NCBI GenBank assembly: GCA_023053685.1
Contig: JALIGW010000005.1
Coordinates: forward strand, 53,652,742 to 53,716,741
Direction of reading: 5' to 3'
From: Diadophis punctatus similis
Taxonomy: Eukaryota; Chordata; Lepidosauria; Squamata; Dipsadidae
Length of the DNA: 64,000 nucleotides
Part shown: in pieces, positions 1 through 9,255 of the stretch
Layout: the number at the start of each line of letters is the position of its first letter
Numbering within the stretch: position 1 is the first letter of the stretch
Position numbers and translations under genes: made by a program
The notes under the pieces: generated by a model
Told to the model about the DNA's origin: nothing
The model's database searches: none
What the model saw: the letters and a program-made list of their open reading frames with translations, nothing else

Positions 1-514
1 AATAAGAACAATATACTACACTGAACATATACTGGTTTTTTTAGAAGAGGTAAATCCTAGATAATGAATATTGCAATTTTATCTAATAATAGACCTACAA
101 GTTTATTATATCATCATCACCATTATTAGAAACCAGCAGTTCCAAATATTAAAAATCAAAATCCTTTCCTGGTGCCTTTATAAACTGGAAATGTGTCTGA
201 AAGCATATCTTTAACTTTGGATGTATAAACTGTATATAAAACCCAAATCTAGTTTATGTCTTCTTCAGCAAATCCAAACATAGATACTGTAGATTACTAA
301 AGAAATATATTGTCAATACAATTTGTGGAAAGTTTTTTAAGCATCTGGGTGATAAAACACTAGCTCCTTTTATATTTGCTCAAACAAGCAAATATTGTCG
401 GATCCCTGGCTGCTTTTAACAAAACAGAACTTGATCTTTCTTGACCACCAAAAATACCACCTTTGCAATCTATTTACTAAAAGAATTGTTAGGATTTTGA
501 TATTTGCATTGATC
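1..514. other. Anonymous AT-rich sequence
   Basis: No open frame, RNA gene or repeat that I recognise. It is AT-rich single-copy-looking DNA up to the target duplication of the MITE that follows. Confidence 0.5.
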
Positions 515-522
515 AGATAGGG

Positions 523-657
523 CAGGGGTAGGCAAAGTTGGCTCTTCTATGACTCGTGGACTTCAACTCCCAGAATTCCTGAGCTAGCATGATTGGCTCA
601 GAAAGTCTGGGAGTTGAAGTCCACGAGTCATAGAAGAGCCAACTTTGCCTACCCCTG
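523..657. mobile_element. Palindromic hAT-type MITE, copy 1
   Basis: A 135-bp foldback element that starts with caggggtaggcaaag and ends with its complement, ctttgcctacccctg. The arms pair over roughly 50 bp around a short centre (gctagcatgattgg). It is flanked by the perfect 8-bp direct repeat agataggg (515-522 and 658-665). An 8-bp duplication and a CAGGGG terminus are typical of hAT transposons, and the element has no coding capacity. Its inner arms carry the ttcaactcccag motif shared with copies near 3.7, 30.9, 35.2, 41.7 and 51.0 kb. Confidence 0.85.
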
Positions 658-665
658 AGATAGGG

Positions 666-1137
666 TTATAATTGGAAGATAAAAGTATGATTTTGATAAT
701 GGAGGGCTTCATTAAATGATAATAGTATTTTGAAAGGTGTTTAAGAACAAATGTCTCAAAAAAAATTATACAGTAACTTTCTGTAGGACATCCATCAAGT
801 CTTCATGCTTTATCATTACAGTACTCAGATTTAAGATAATGTTTTTTAAAATTTCATCAAAGTAAAGGGAACATTAGTATTTGCTGTAAAAAAAATCTAA
901 TTGTAAGTAATCAGTTTTGGTAACAATAACCCAAAAACAAAAAAAGCCTATATCCTGCTCTTCATGAGATTCATTCACAGATTGACTACTATATATTTTT
1001 CTCATCTTTAATAGTAGTTATAATATTTTCATTTTTCCTCTTCTTTAACCAAGACACATTTAAGTCTTCCTCCCGTTTCCCTCTATTTGACACAAATGAT
1101 GTATAGGAAATTCAGATCTTTGCAATAAGATACTAAC
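666..1137. other. Anonymous AT-rich sequence
   Basis: A-rich non-coding DNA between a MITE and a CR1 fragment. I see no supported feature. Confidence 0.4.
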
Positions 1138-1440
1138 ATGAGAACATAAGCAGTACCCTGGTAGATTGACTCTGTGGCCCATCTAATCCAACAGTCTTTT
1201 CTCATAGTGGCCCACCAACTGCGCAAGGGAAGCCCAGGAATTTCCCAGCAGATGGCCTTCTGAGCAGGTACATTGCCATCAAGGTTAATATTTATTGATC
1301 CCCAAGACTTCCATGAATTGGTCCAACTCTTCTTTGAGGCCAACCAAGCTGGTACCCAGCACCACATCTTATGGTAGTGAATTCCAAAGTTATATATTTG
1401 CTAGCTAGCTATGCCTTTCCTGCAGTGCATCATTATGTCA
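1138..1440 (-). mobile_element. CR1-type LINE 3' region, degenerate
   Basis: The segment holds the phrases tggcccatctaatccaacag and catagtggcccaccaactg, followed by gaattggtccaactcttctttgag. These match the order of motifs in the 3' region of reptilian CR1 LINEs read on the minus strand. No intact frame survives, and a 94-codon minus frame here is not a host gene. The family assignment is from memory of CR1 consensus phrases. Confidence 0.6.
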
Positions 1441-1455
1441 CTAACTGTAGCCTCC

Positions 1456-1489
1456 TTTCCCAAGAATCTCTTCATAGATTCTTGGGAAA
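1456..1489. repeat. Perfect 14-bp hairpin abutting a SINE
   Basis: Arms tttcccaagaatct (1456-1469) and agattcttgggaaa (1476-1489) are perfect complements separated by 6 bases. The right arm ends exactly where the next SINE begins. Chance is possible, but the exact junction suggests inversion or snap-back at the insertion site. Confidence 0.8.
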
Positions 1490-1732
1490 GCCGAGGTGGC
1501 GCAGCGGTTAGAGGCAGTACTGCAGGCCACTTTAGCTGACTGTGATCCGCAGGTCAGCGGTTCAAATCTCACCGGCTCAAGGTTGACTCAGCCTTCCATC
1601 CTTCCGAGGTAGGTAAAATGAGGACCCAGATTGTTGGGGGCAATATAAATATACATTGCTTACTGGTGTAAACCGCTTAGAGAGTGCTTGCACTGTGAGG
1701 CGGTATATAAATCTCACAAATAAATAAATAGA
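1490..1732 (+). mobile_element. Sauria-type tRNA SINE
   Basis: A tRNA-derived head with an A-box-like segment (gccgaggtggcgcagcggtt) and a B-box-like segment (cggttcaaatctcacc) leads into the conserved body ggttgactcagccttccatc. It ends in the Bov-B-like tail aaaccgcttagagag...cggtatataaatc. Such SINEs are transcribed by RNA polymerase III and mobilised by Bov-B LINE machinery (family knowledge). An AAATA-rich stretch follows at 1733-1768 and includes a ggcatataaattt motif that resembles a second LINE/SINE tail. Confidence 0.9.
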
Positions 1733-1769
1733 ATGATATGGTGGCATATAAATTTAATAAATAAATAGT

Positions 1770-2202
1770 ACATGCAAGTCTTGGCCACCAATGGTTGCCT
1801 TCCCTAATCAATTCCTTATTCAACACAGAAGCTGCAGTTTACGATACCCTACAAATATCTTTCAACCTGCTTAGTAGGTGTGTGCAAAATCATAGAATAA
1901 ATCAACCGAATAATAGGCTGTTCTGACCCAAGTGTGTTTTGGAAGAATTATAACTTTAAAGTATCAATCAGCCCATTGCATCAGCCCCTTTTGAAGTTGA
2001 CCTACTTCCAGAATCTAGAATTGGATTGGCATGGCCCATTTGGGACTAAACAAATACATGACAGTATGTTTAGCACATCCTTACTGTCTTGTTGGTAAAT
2101 ATACACCTCCAACGAAAAAGAACTCATCATTTCCTGAAGCCGTTTTTCCTATTGCTCGACAGCACTCTCCAAGGAGATATCATTACTGATGCCTTGAATT
2201 TG
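1770..2202. other. Anonymous sequence
   Basis: No repeat or coding frame that I recognise between the Sauria SINE and the Bov-B fragment. Confidence 0.4.
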
Positions 2203-2712
2203 TTGTTAGTTGTGAAGTCATATCCGACCCATCGCGACCCCATGGACAACGTTCCTCCAGGCCTTCCTGTTCTCTACCATCCTCTGGAGTCCATTTAAGC
2301 TCATGCCTACTGCTTCAGTGACTCCATCCAGCCACCTCATTCTCTGCCATCCCCTTCTTTTGCCCTCAATCTTTCCCAGCATTAGGCTCTTCTCCAGTCC
2401 TTCCTTCTCATTAGGTGGCCAAAGTATTTGAGTTTCATCTTCAGGATCTGGCCTTCTAAAGAGCAGTCAGGGTTGATCTCCTCTAGGACTGACTGGTTTG
2501 ATTGCCTTGCAGTCCAAGGGACTCGCAGGAGTCTTCTCCAGCACCATAGTTCAAAGGCCTCAATTCTTTGGCGCTCAGCCTTTCTTATGGTCCAACTTTC
2601 ACAGCCATACATTGCAACTGGGAAAACCATAGCCTTGACTATATGCACTTTTGTTGGCAGCGTGATATCTTGAATACTGTAAATTAAATTATTGGTAGAC
2701 ATTATGACCATG
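2203..2712 (-). mobile_element. Bov-B (RTE) LINE 3' end with RT C-terminus
   Basis: A minus-strand frame of 109 residues (2382-2711) contains DITLPTKVHIVKAMVFPV, MYGCESWTIRKAE, FELWCWRRLLRVPWTARQS and LKYFGHLMRRKDW. This is the characteristic C-terminal part of Bov-B reverse transcriptase. The frame breaks after that, and the 3' part (2203-2381) runs to the Bov-B end near the tgtgaagtcatatccgaccc motif. The element is 5'-truncated and defective, lacking the endonuclease and the RT catalytic core. Bov-B is abundant in squamates and is the presumed partner of the Sauria SINEs here. Confidence 0.9.
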
Positions 2713-3648
2713 ATCTTTTTTCTTTTTCTTTTTGCTGATCTCCAGTGCTCTTACAGTAATAGTTTATAGTGGCTAAATATATGGCAAATTGAGCCCTCCA
2801 TATCTTTGTATTTCAGGGTAAAAAAGGCAGTGTATGATGAATACAATCCTGCTATAAATAAACTTTTAAAAAGTCTTTCTCCTAAATCAAAGAGACTTCA
2901 TTATGGAATATTTGTTTCTTGTTTGAACCTTTTACGTTTCCTCTGGCGCCAACTTCTAGTCTTCTCTTACCACTGAATGTTTTTATTCAAAAGCTTTTGT
3001 AAAGTTAGTTTATTCCAAAAAGTTTATTCAGATGTTTTGTTCCTTGGTCAAAGAGCAAATGAAGGAGAATAGATCTGCATTGTTTTCTTCAGTAGGTAAG
3101 TTCTCTTGATCCAAAGAGCATTCACTTGACTGCTTGTTATTGAAAGTGGTTCACTGTGTGGGGAAAAATATTCTTTATTAAGGAGAAAGATTTCTTTGAG
3201 ACCCTGTTGGAGCATTGCTAACTTCATTATCTAGTGAAACACGTTGGGATTGATTTTAACTCCCACTCCAGTGAAAGTCAGTGAGAACCCGAGTGAGATT
3301 AATTGAGCTAAATCTGTAGTGGGTAAATTATGGGAAGCTTTCCTTTAGCTAGCAGTAACCCTTCACTGTTACATCTTAAGGTTGTGACACATAAAATTAT
3401 AGACTGTAGTTTACAGGTGAAAGCAGAAATTTAGTGCTGGCAGATAGCATTTCGGGGTATTACAGAGGGTGTATTTTTATAGGCAAAGCAAGCCATTTCA
3501 GTTTCAAAAAACCAAGTCATATGTTGCTCTGCCACTTCTTAATCTGAAGAATTTTCATTGCTAAAACATTTTGCCTATATATAGAATGGGAATACGGATT
3601 ATAACTATTGGCTAATAAGATTTTGCATATATTGTCTCCAATATCATT
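2713..3648. other. Anonymous sequence
   Basis: About 930 bp without a convincing ORF or recognised repeat. Confidence 0.4.
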
Positions 3649-3656
3649 GAATATTC

Positions 3657-3796
3657 CAGGGGTCTCCAACCTTGGCAACTTTAAGATTTGCGGACTTCAA
3701 CTCCCAGAATTCCTCAGCCAGCAAAGCAAAGCTGGCTGAGGAATTCTGGGAGTTGAAGTCCACAAGTCTTAAAGTTGCCAAGGTTGGAGACCCCTG
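3657..3796. mobile_element. Palindromic hAT-type MITE, copy 2
   Basis: A 140-bp almost perfect palindrome from caggggtctccaaccttgg to its complement ending gagacccctg, with a short centre of repeated agcaaagc. The flanking 8-mers gaatattc and gaataaaa agree at only six of eight positions, so the duplication has decayed or is uncertain. Because both strands read nearly the same, mirror ORFs appear on each strand. They are artefacts. Confidence 0.85.
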
Positions 3797-3842
3797 GAAT
3801 AAAATGTTTATAATATGCCTTGTACTCATATGCAGCTGTACA

Positions 3843-4022
3843 CAGTGCTGGCCTAGAAACCAGGAGACTGAGTTTAAGCCTCCCTTAGGCATGAAAGCTG
3901 GCTGGGTGACTTTGGGCCACTCACTCTCCCTCAGCCCAATCACCTCACAGGATGGTTGTTGGGGAAAAAGGAGTATTAGGTATGTGTGCCACTTTGAGTT
4001 GACCAAAAATATATATTTTAAA
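3843..4022 (+). mobile_element. CORE/MIR-like tRNA SINE
   Basis: Contains gctggcctagaaaccaggag, ttaggcatgaaagctggctg and gggtgactttgggccactca, then ctcacaggatggttgttg and ggagtattaggtatgt. The order matches a widespread squamate SINE whose middle resembles the MIR/CORE segment (gtgaccttgggcaagtcac). The tRNA head is weak in this copy. A second copy lies near 25.1 kb. Confidence 0.65.
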
Positions 4023-4064
4023 AGGTGTGTAAAATTATGATAAGTCACACAGCCAGCCATACAT

Positions 4065-4145
4065 TTAGACTGGATTTGACATTTTGTCCATCTATCAAGT
4101 TCTTTCTAAGGATAAGCAGATGTTGTTTCATAATATTACAGATAT
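4065..4145 (+). repeat. Unclassified dispersed repeat, copy A
   Basis: The stretch beginning tagactggatttgacatttt, followed by cacctatcaagt-like and gataagcagatgttgttt-like segments, is matched by a second copy at 12445-12545. It is a dispersed repeat of unknown class. Confidence 0.55.
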
Positions 4146-4226
4146 TGTTGCAGACTGTAAATATTTTTATTCATGTTAGTTGGGCACATATTGCATATAA
4201 TTTTCCGGCAAAACTATTGGTTAGAT

Positions 4227-4639
4227 CAGTGATGGCGAACCATTTTTCCCTCGGGTGCTGAAAGCGCATGTGCGCGTGCTATTGTACACGCTCGAGTGCC
4301 CACACCCATAATTCAATGCTGCCCTGCTCACCGTGCATGTGCACACGATCCCCCCTGCTCCCCCGCTCTCCCGTTTCCTGACTTCCGGTGGCCCCGTAGG
4401 CCCGTTTTTTGCCGTCCCCAGGCTCCAGAGGCTTCTTTAGATCCTGGGAAAGGCGGAAACTCCCTCTCCCGCCCACCCTGGAGGCCGAAAACGCCTCCCA
4501 GAGCCTCCACGTGAGCCGAAAATCAGCTTGCTGGCGCGTACATGCATTCTGCAGCTGAGCTAGGGCAACGGTTCACGTGCCGGCAGATATGGCTCCGCGT
4601 GCCACTTGTGGCACGCGTGCCATAGGTTCGCCATCACTG
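4227..4639. mobile_element. hAT-type MITE of the cagtgatggcgaacc family, copy 1
   Basis: A 413-bp GC-rich element bounded by inverted termini cagtgatggcgaacc and ggttcgccatcactg. The flanking 8-mers ggttagat and ggctagat differ at one base. The interior is CpG- and purine/pyrimidine-rich with the subterminal motif gtggcacgcgtgccatagg. It has no transposase, so movement would need a hAT transposase in trans. Short GC-rich frames on both strands are shadows of this element. Confidence 0.9.
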
Positions 4640-4647
4640 GGCTAGAT

Positions 4648-5533
4648 TCACATACTGTACTAAGCTACTAAGCCATGTTTATTTTAACTATGGTTTATTG
4701 AATAAAGCATCTGTCAAGCAATTTTAAAAAAAATGCCATGATACCGATGCTGTTTATTTGTATCCGGCTTTTCTATCCTCCAAAACCTTTGTATTACAGC
4801 TTAATGCAATATATAAACAAAAAAGTATGCTGTGTATGCAGTTATATGTATTCCATCCACCTATCTTTCCAACTCACAGAATTTGCAGGTTTCATTGCCT
4901 TTCCAAAACCTGCTTGATCAGATGCATCAAGTGACCAGAACTAATATGCTATCATGGAAATCAATTGCGCTATTATGATTCTTCAGATACAACAATCACT
5001 AATAACTCAGGTCATTTAATAATGTCAAGGTAGACAGTTCATGAATCAGTAACTGATTAAAGATTAAACAAATAGCCATTTAAAAAAACAATGGAAGATA
5101 CATTCATTGTTCAAAAGCTTGACTGGCACTGGTGCTTCTTCATGAAGCATATAATGTGAAGAATGAGAAGTAAGCTGACCAAGTTAACTGATGTCACCAA
5201 TAATAAAGAAGATAAAGAACACAAAAGAGAACTCTGCTGGATCGACCATGCATAGTAGCAAGGGAAATTCCCTTTTGAATGATCGTTTCACGCCTTCCAA
5301 TTCAAAGGCCACCAGGAAATAATCCTGCATCAAAGCAATCTTAGATTGGAAGTGAGTCAGTTACATGATTAGTGTTAGTTATTCATGTCACCTTTCTTCC
5401 ATTGATTCCCCCCCCCCCTCATTCCAGTGCATTGAGCTGAAGACTACTGATTGGTCAAAGGTAATCCTTGAGCTTTCTGATAGAGTCAACTATGCAGGGA
5501 GTTATTTCACATTGAAAATATGGGTCCTGAGAA
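4648..5533. other. Anonymous sequence
   Basis: No recognised repeat, except a poly-C run near 5408. A 71-codon plus-strand frame at 5365-5580 runs into a SINE head and is not considered a gene. Confidence 0.4.
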
Positions 5534-5663
5534 GGGACACGGTGGCTCAGAGGCTTAATGATGCTGGGACTGCTGGCTAGAAATAGTCTGCACTCTGGTG
5601 GTTCAAACCCGGCTCCATGAGACATAGTGAGCTCCCATTGTTCAATCCCTAGCTCCTATTTAG

Positions 5664-5922
5664 AGCCGAGCTGAGGTGGCGCAGTGGTTAGATTGCAGCA
5701 CTGTAGGCTACTTCAGCTGACTGCTAGCTGCAGTTCAGCTGTTCAAATCTCACCGACTCAAGGTTGACTCAGCCTTCCATCCTTTCGAGGTTGGTAAAAT
5801 GAGGACCCAGATTGTTGGAGGCAATATGCTGAACTCTGTAAACCGCTTAGAGAGGGCTGTAAAGCACTATGAAGCGATATATAAGTCTAAGACTAAGTGC
5901 TATTGCTATTGCTATTGCTATT
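5664..5922 (+). mobile_element. Sauria-type tRNA SINE
   Basis: Has the head gctgaggtggcgcagtggtt, a B-box-like segment (gttcaaatctcacc), the conserved ggttgactcagccttccatc body, aaaccgcttagagagggctg, and a (gctatt)n tail. A short duplication (gccgag/gctgag) sits at the very 5' end. It is inserted in another SINE family. Confidence 0.9.
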
Positions 5923-5952
5923 TACCCAGCAGATAAAAAGCATGCAATATTA

Positions 5953-6303
5953 GAACAGTTTTTCCCCTAACGCCATCACTCTGCTAAACAAATAATTCCC
6001 TCAACACTGTCAAACTATTCACTAAGTCTGCATTACTATTACTATTAATCTTTTCATCGTTCCTATCACCCATCTCCTCCCACTTATGACTGTAACTTGT
6101 TGCTTGTATCCTTACGATTTATATTGATTGTTTCCTAGTATGATTAATTGCTTATTTGTACCCTATGACTATCATTAAGTTTTGTACCTTATGATTCTTG
6201 ACGAATGTATCTTTTCTTTTTATGTACACTGAGAGCATATGCACCAAAAACAAATTCCTTGTGTGTCCAATCACACTTGGCCAATAAAGAATTCTAATCT
6301 AAT
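5953..6303 (+). mobile_element. CR1-like LINE 3' end with (attct)-type tail
   Basis: The 3' UTR-like block has gtacactgagagcatatgca, ccttgtgtgtccaatcacac, ttggccaataaagaattcta and a short (tctaa) tail. The aataaa signal near the end and the simple-repeat tail are typical of reptilian LINE 3' ends. The upstream coding part is degraded. The class (CR1 group) is from memory and is uncertain. Confidence 0.6.
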
Positions 6304-6600
6304 CTATTGCAAGTAGATTAATGGGTACACCTTCGGTGGGGAAAACCTAACTGTGTTCATGTGTGCAGAGAGCAGAAGCCGGGTTGGATGCAAGGCATCA
6401 TGACACGAGGCAAGGTGAGACCGGAAGAGGTGTTCGGAAGAGTCAGCAATCCAAGTGTGGCTAGTTAGCTGGTGTAAAGCTAGTTTGCCTCCCGCGGTGA
6501 ACCAAGGGTAGGCATATCAGTGCTGAACAGCATGAACCATTCTAGTCTGTCAGGACTGCATTGTGTGTCTAGCATGTGTAATTTCCCTGACATTGTAGGC

Positions 6601-6792
6601 CAGTGATGGCGAAACTTTTCGTCACCGAGTGCCCAAATTGGAATGCGTGTGTGCCGGAGCACCGTAAACCCGAAAACAGCTGGCCAGCACACACCGGAAA
6701 CCAGAAGAGCAGCTGGCGACAACACGCGGGCCCACAGAGAGGGGGCTCTGCGTGCCACCTCTAGCACGCGTGCCATAGGTTTGCCATCACGG
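6601..6792. mobile_element. hAT-type MITE of the cagtgatggcgaacc family, copy 2
   Basis: A 192-bp short member starting cagtgatggcgaaac and ending ggtttgccatcacgg, flanked by a perfect 8-bp duplication ttgtaggc (6593-6600 and 6793-6800). The internal region is deleted relative to the copy at 4.2 kb. It retains the subterminal gcacgcgtgccataggt motif. Confidence 0.9.
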
Positions 6793-6800
6793 TTGTAGGC

Positions 6801-7594
6801 AATACGCTAAATAGTAAATATGAATACTGAAAGTTCTCCTAAACAGAGAAGCTTTTCAATAGAGAACAGAGTCCTGTATATTGGGCTATTATTTCACATC
6901 AGTTGCTGCTATCTTAATTAAATTCAATTAAATACAGCCAATACAAGGACATGAGAGAAATATATAAAGATGTTTTTTTGCTTTCACAGAATTCTGGTTC
7001 AGAAAAAATTGGTTTCCTTTTCAACTAGCTCCTGTTGGAGACCAGATTTGGGTTAAAAACAAAAATATTCTCCTTCTAAGACAAGAGGAGACATGTTCTT
7101 TTGTTCATAGGAACCAATGGATACTTCAGAATTTTTAAAAACAGCTCCATTGTGTAACACACCACAAAGTCAATCTAAAAGGCTAAATCATCCGTTCAGC
7201 AGGCAATGAAGCGCTCAGGCATTTCAAACTGTCTATATTCATTTTAAATTGCTTCAAATAAATGCTTGAATTGCCAGGAGAGTGATACTTTTTTCCCCTT
7301 TGGTGTGTGCTTAACCATTTTCTTCGGCATATCAAATTGGTGGGATTAACAGTGTAACTAACAGGTCATGATCCATGTGGGGTTTTATCCTTCCAAATGA
7401 ATCTTAGCCATCAGGCCACAAATCAAAAATCAAACCTAATTATTGGCCAATTCCATTCTTCTGAAGCGTCTATCGCCACTGTATATAACTTCCCCCCCAT
7501 AGTATAGTTGATGCCTTTTAGTTGCTCTAATAAAAAATTCTAAGCCATTGTTTGATTAAGAGTGGCTTATTGAATAAATCACAAGTGGCTGGAA
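6801..7594. other. Anonymous sequence
   Basis: No recognised repeat or coding frame. Confidence 0.4.
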
Positions 7595-8880
7595 TTGATT
7601 GATTGAATTATTTACTATAACTTTTAGGTTGATCTATTTCCAGAAGCTCTGAATGGAGTGTAGTATTAATATCAGAAGATTAAAACTTAAATAATACAGC
7701 TAATAACCCTTCAGTCCAATGTGCCATCATTTGGGTTAGCATGGTCCTACTCATCCCCAAATGCCGTTCTGAGGAGGCAAGTTATTATGGGTTTCTGAAA
7801 GTTTTAAGGAGGAAGTGGTCTGGATATCTAGGGGTAAGATGTCCCAAAGGAAGTGACCATCACTTCAAAGGCTTAAGTCCAGTATCCCTAAAGAGGACAT
7901 TTCTTTAGCAGTGAGACCTTCGGCAATCCCTCTCTCCCAGTTCTTATTACATTCAATAAATGTAGTAAAACAGTCATAAAGCTACCCAGTCCCCGAGCCA
8001 TATAGAGTTTTACAAGTAATAACTACACCCTGAATTGCACCTGGAAGAAGGCAGGTGCAGCTTCTGTAACAGTGGTGTTGCAGAAGCAAACCTTGGTACA
8101 CTCATGTCTACTAAGGCTGCTGTGTATTGTGGGTAAAGTGGTCTTCAGGGGCAGCCTACATAGAACACACTTCCATAATCCAACCATTAGGAGATAAGGG
8201 CATCAATGTGAATAAACCTGGAAAAGCCGCAACTGGTAGCACTCTCAGCCTAGAAGAGACTTCAAATAGTAGTCTACCTAGGAACGTGTTACCTCATTGA
8301 GAGTAAAAATAAAACCATCTCTGGATTCAGATGGTTTTCATATCTATAGCTACTATGACATGATAGGAGTCAGTCTAAGTCTGTTTTTCCTCATCCAGAT
8401 CTTAACACCTGGCAAGTACCAAGTCAAAATTTCATTGCATTTCTGTCCAGCTTGGGTCAAAGTTATATACCTGGGTATTATCAACATATTGATGGTATGC
8501 CATCCCATGCCAGTAGATGAAATTTCATGCAGATATTAAACAATAAGGAGATGCCCCATAATGGATTCCACAAAGATTTGGCCTCTCCCTGGTTATCATC
8601 ACCATTTAGAATTAGCCTCTTAGGAAGGAGGAAAACACTGGAAAAACTAGTATTGTGTCTTTCAATATGCGTAGGGAGTCCAAAAGGATACCATGGTTAA
8701 TGGTGTTGAAAACAGTGATATCTTGAGAGAACCAGGATAATCATATTCCCTGTACCCTGGTCCTGCCACAGATTATCAACAAGAGTGATCAACGAGTTTG
8801 GTTTCACAATAGGCCTGAATCGTTATTGAAAATGATCCAGTTAATTTGCTTCAACTAGGGCTCTTCATAACTATAATCCA
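7595..8880 (-). mobile_element. Old L2/CR1-type LINE, strongly degraded
   Basis: Several phrases follow the order seen in minus-strand L2-type LINE RT genes: cctgaattgcacctggaaga, a line around ctaaggctgctgtgtattgt, tgggtattatcaacatattg (the YADD-proximal region read in reverse) and gtaccctggtcctgccacag. The parallel with the better-preserved copy at 13.4-14.7 kb supports the call. No frame longer than 80 codons remains. Confidence 0.5.
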
Positions 8881-9118
8881 AAAGCCTTTCTTTAAAAAAA
8901 AGAAAGATTGGTAGATAGTTCTCTAAAATTGTTGAGTTGACTTCACAAAACATATTAGGGTATAATCCAGGTTTGCATCTTAGAGAAACTAGATTTCTCC
9001 CAACTTGCAAACAAAGCCAAGCAAACTAGTGTAGCTTAATTTAGATTCATACACTAAGTAGGCAGTTGGCTTATTTCAGCTTTATGACCCCGTAATGCTC
9101 TAATTTGCCAGTCATGCT

Positions 9119-9255
<137 letters not shown>

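Larger units (their letters stand above)
5534..6372 (+). mobile_element. tRNA-derived SINE of a second family, split by two insertions
   Basis: The head (5534-5663) reads gggacacggtggctcagagg, has a strong B box (ggttcaaacccgg) and then gtgagctcccattgttc. After the Sauria SINE at 5664-5922 the same family seems to resume at 5925-5951 (agcagataaaaagcatgcaa). It breaks again for a LINE 3' end and resumes at 6306 (tgcaagtagattaatgggta, then ccttcggtgggg). The repeated tgcaa on both sides of the LINE tail and tattta on both sides of the inner SINE look like target duplications. The reconstruction is inference from remembered squamate SINE order. Confidence 0.6.

Noticed and set aside
1490..1565. 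tRNA gene suggested by A and B boxes
   Set aside because: Boxes belong to a Sauria SINE head. There is no proper cloverleaf, and the SINE body follows.
3644..4060. Overlapping 122- and 138-codon frames on both strands
   Set aside because: Products of a palindromic MITE, which reads similarly on both strands, joined to a SINE.
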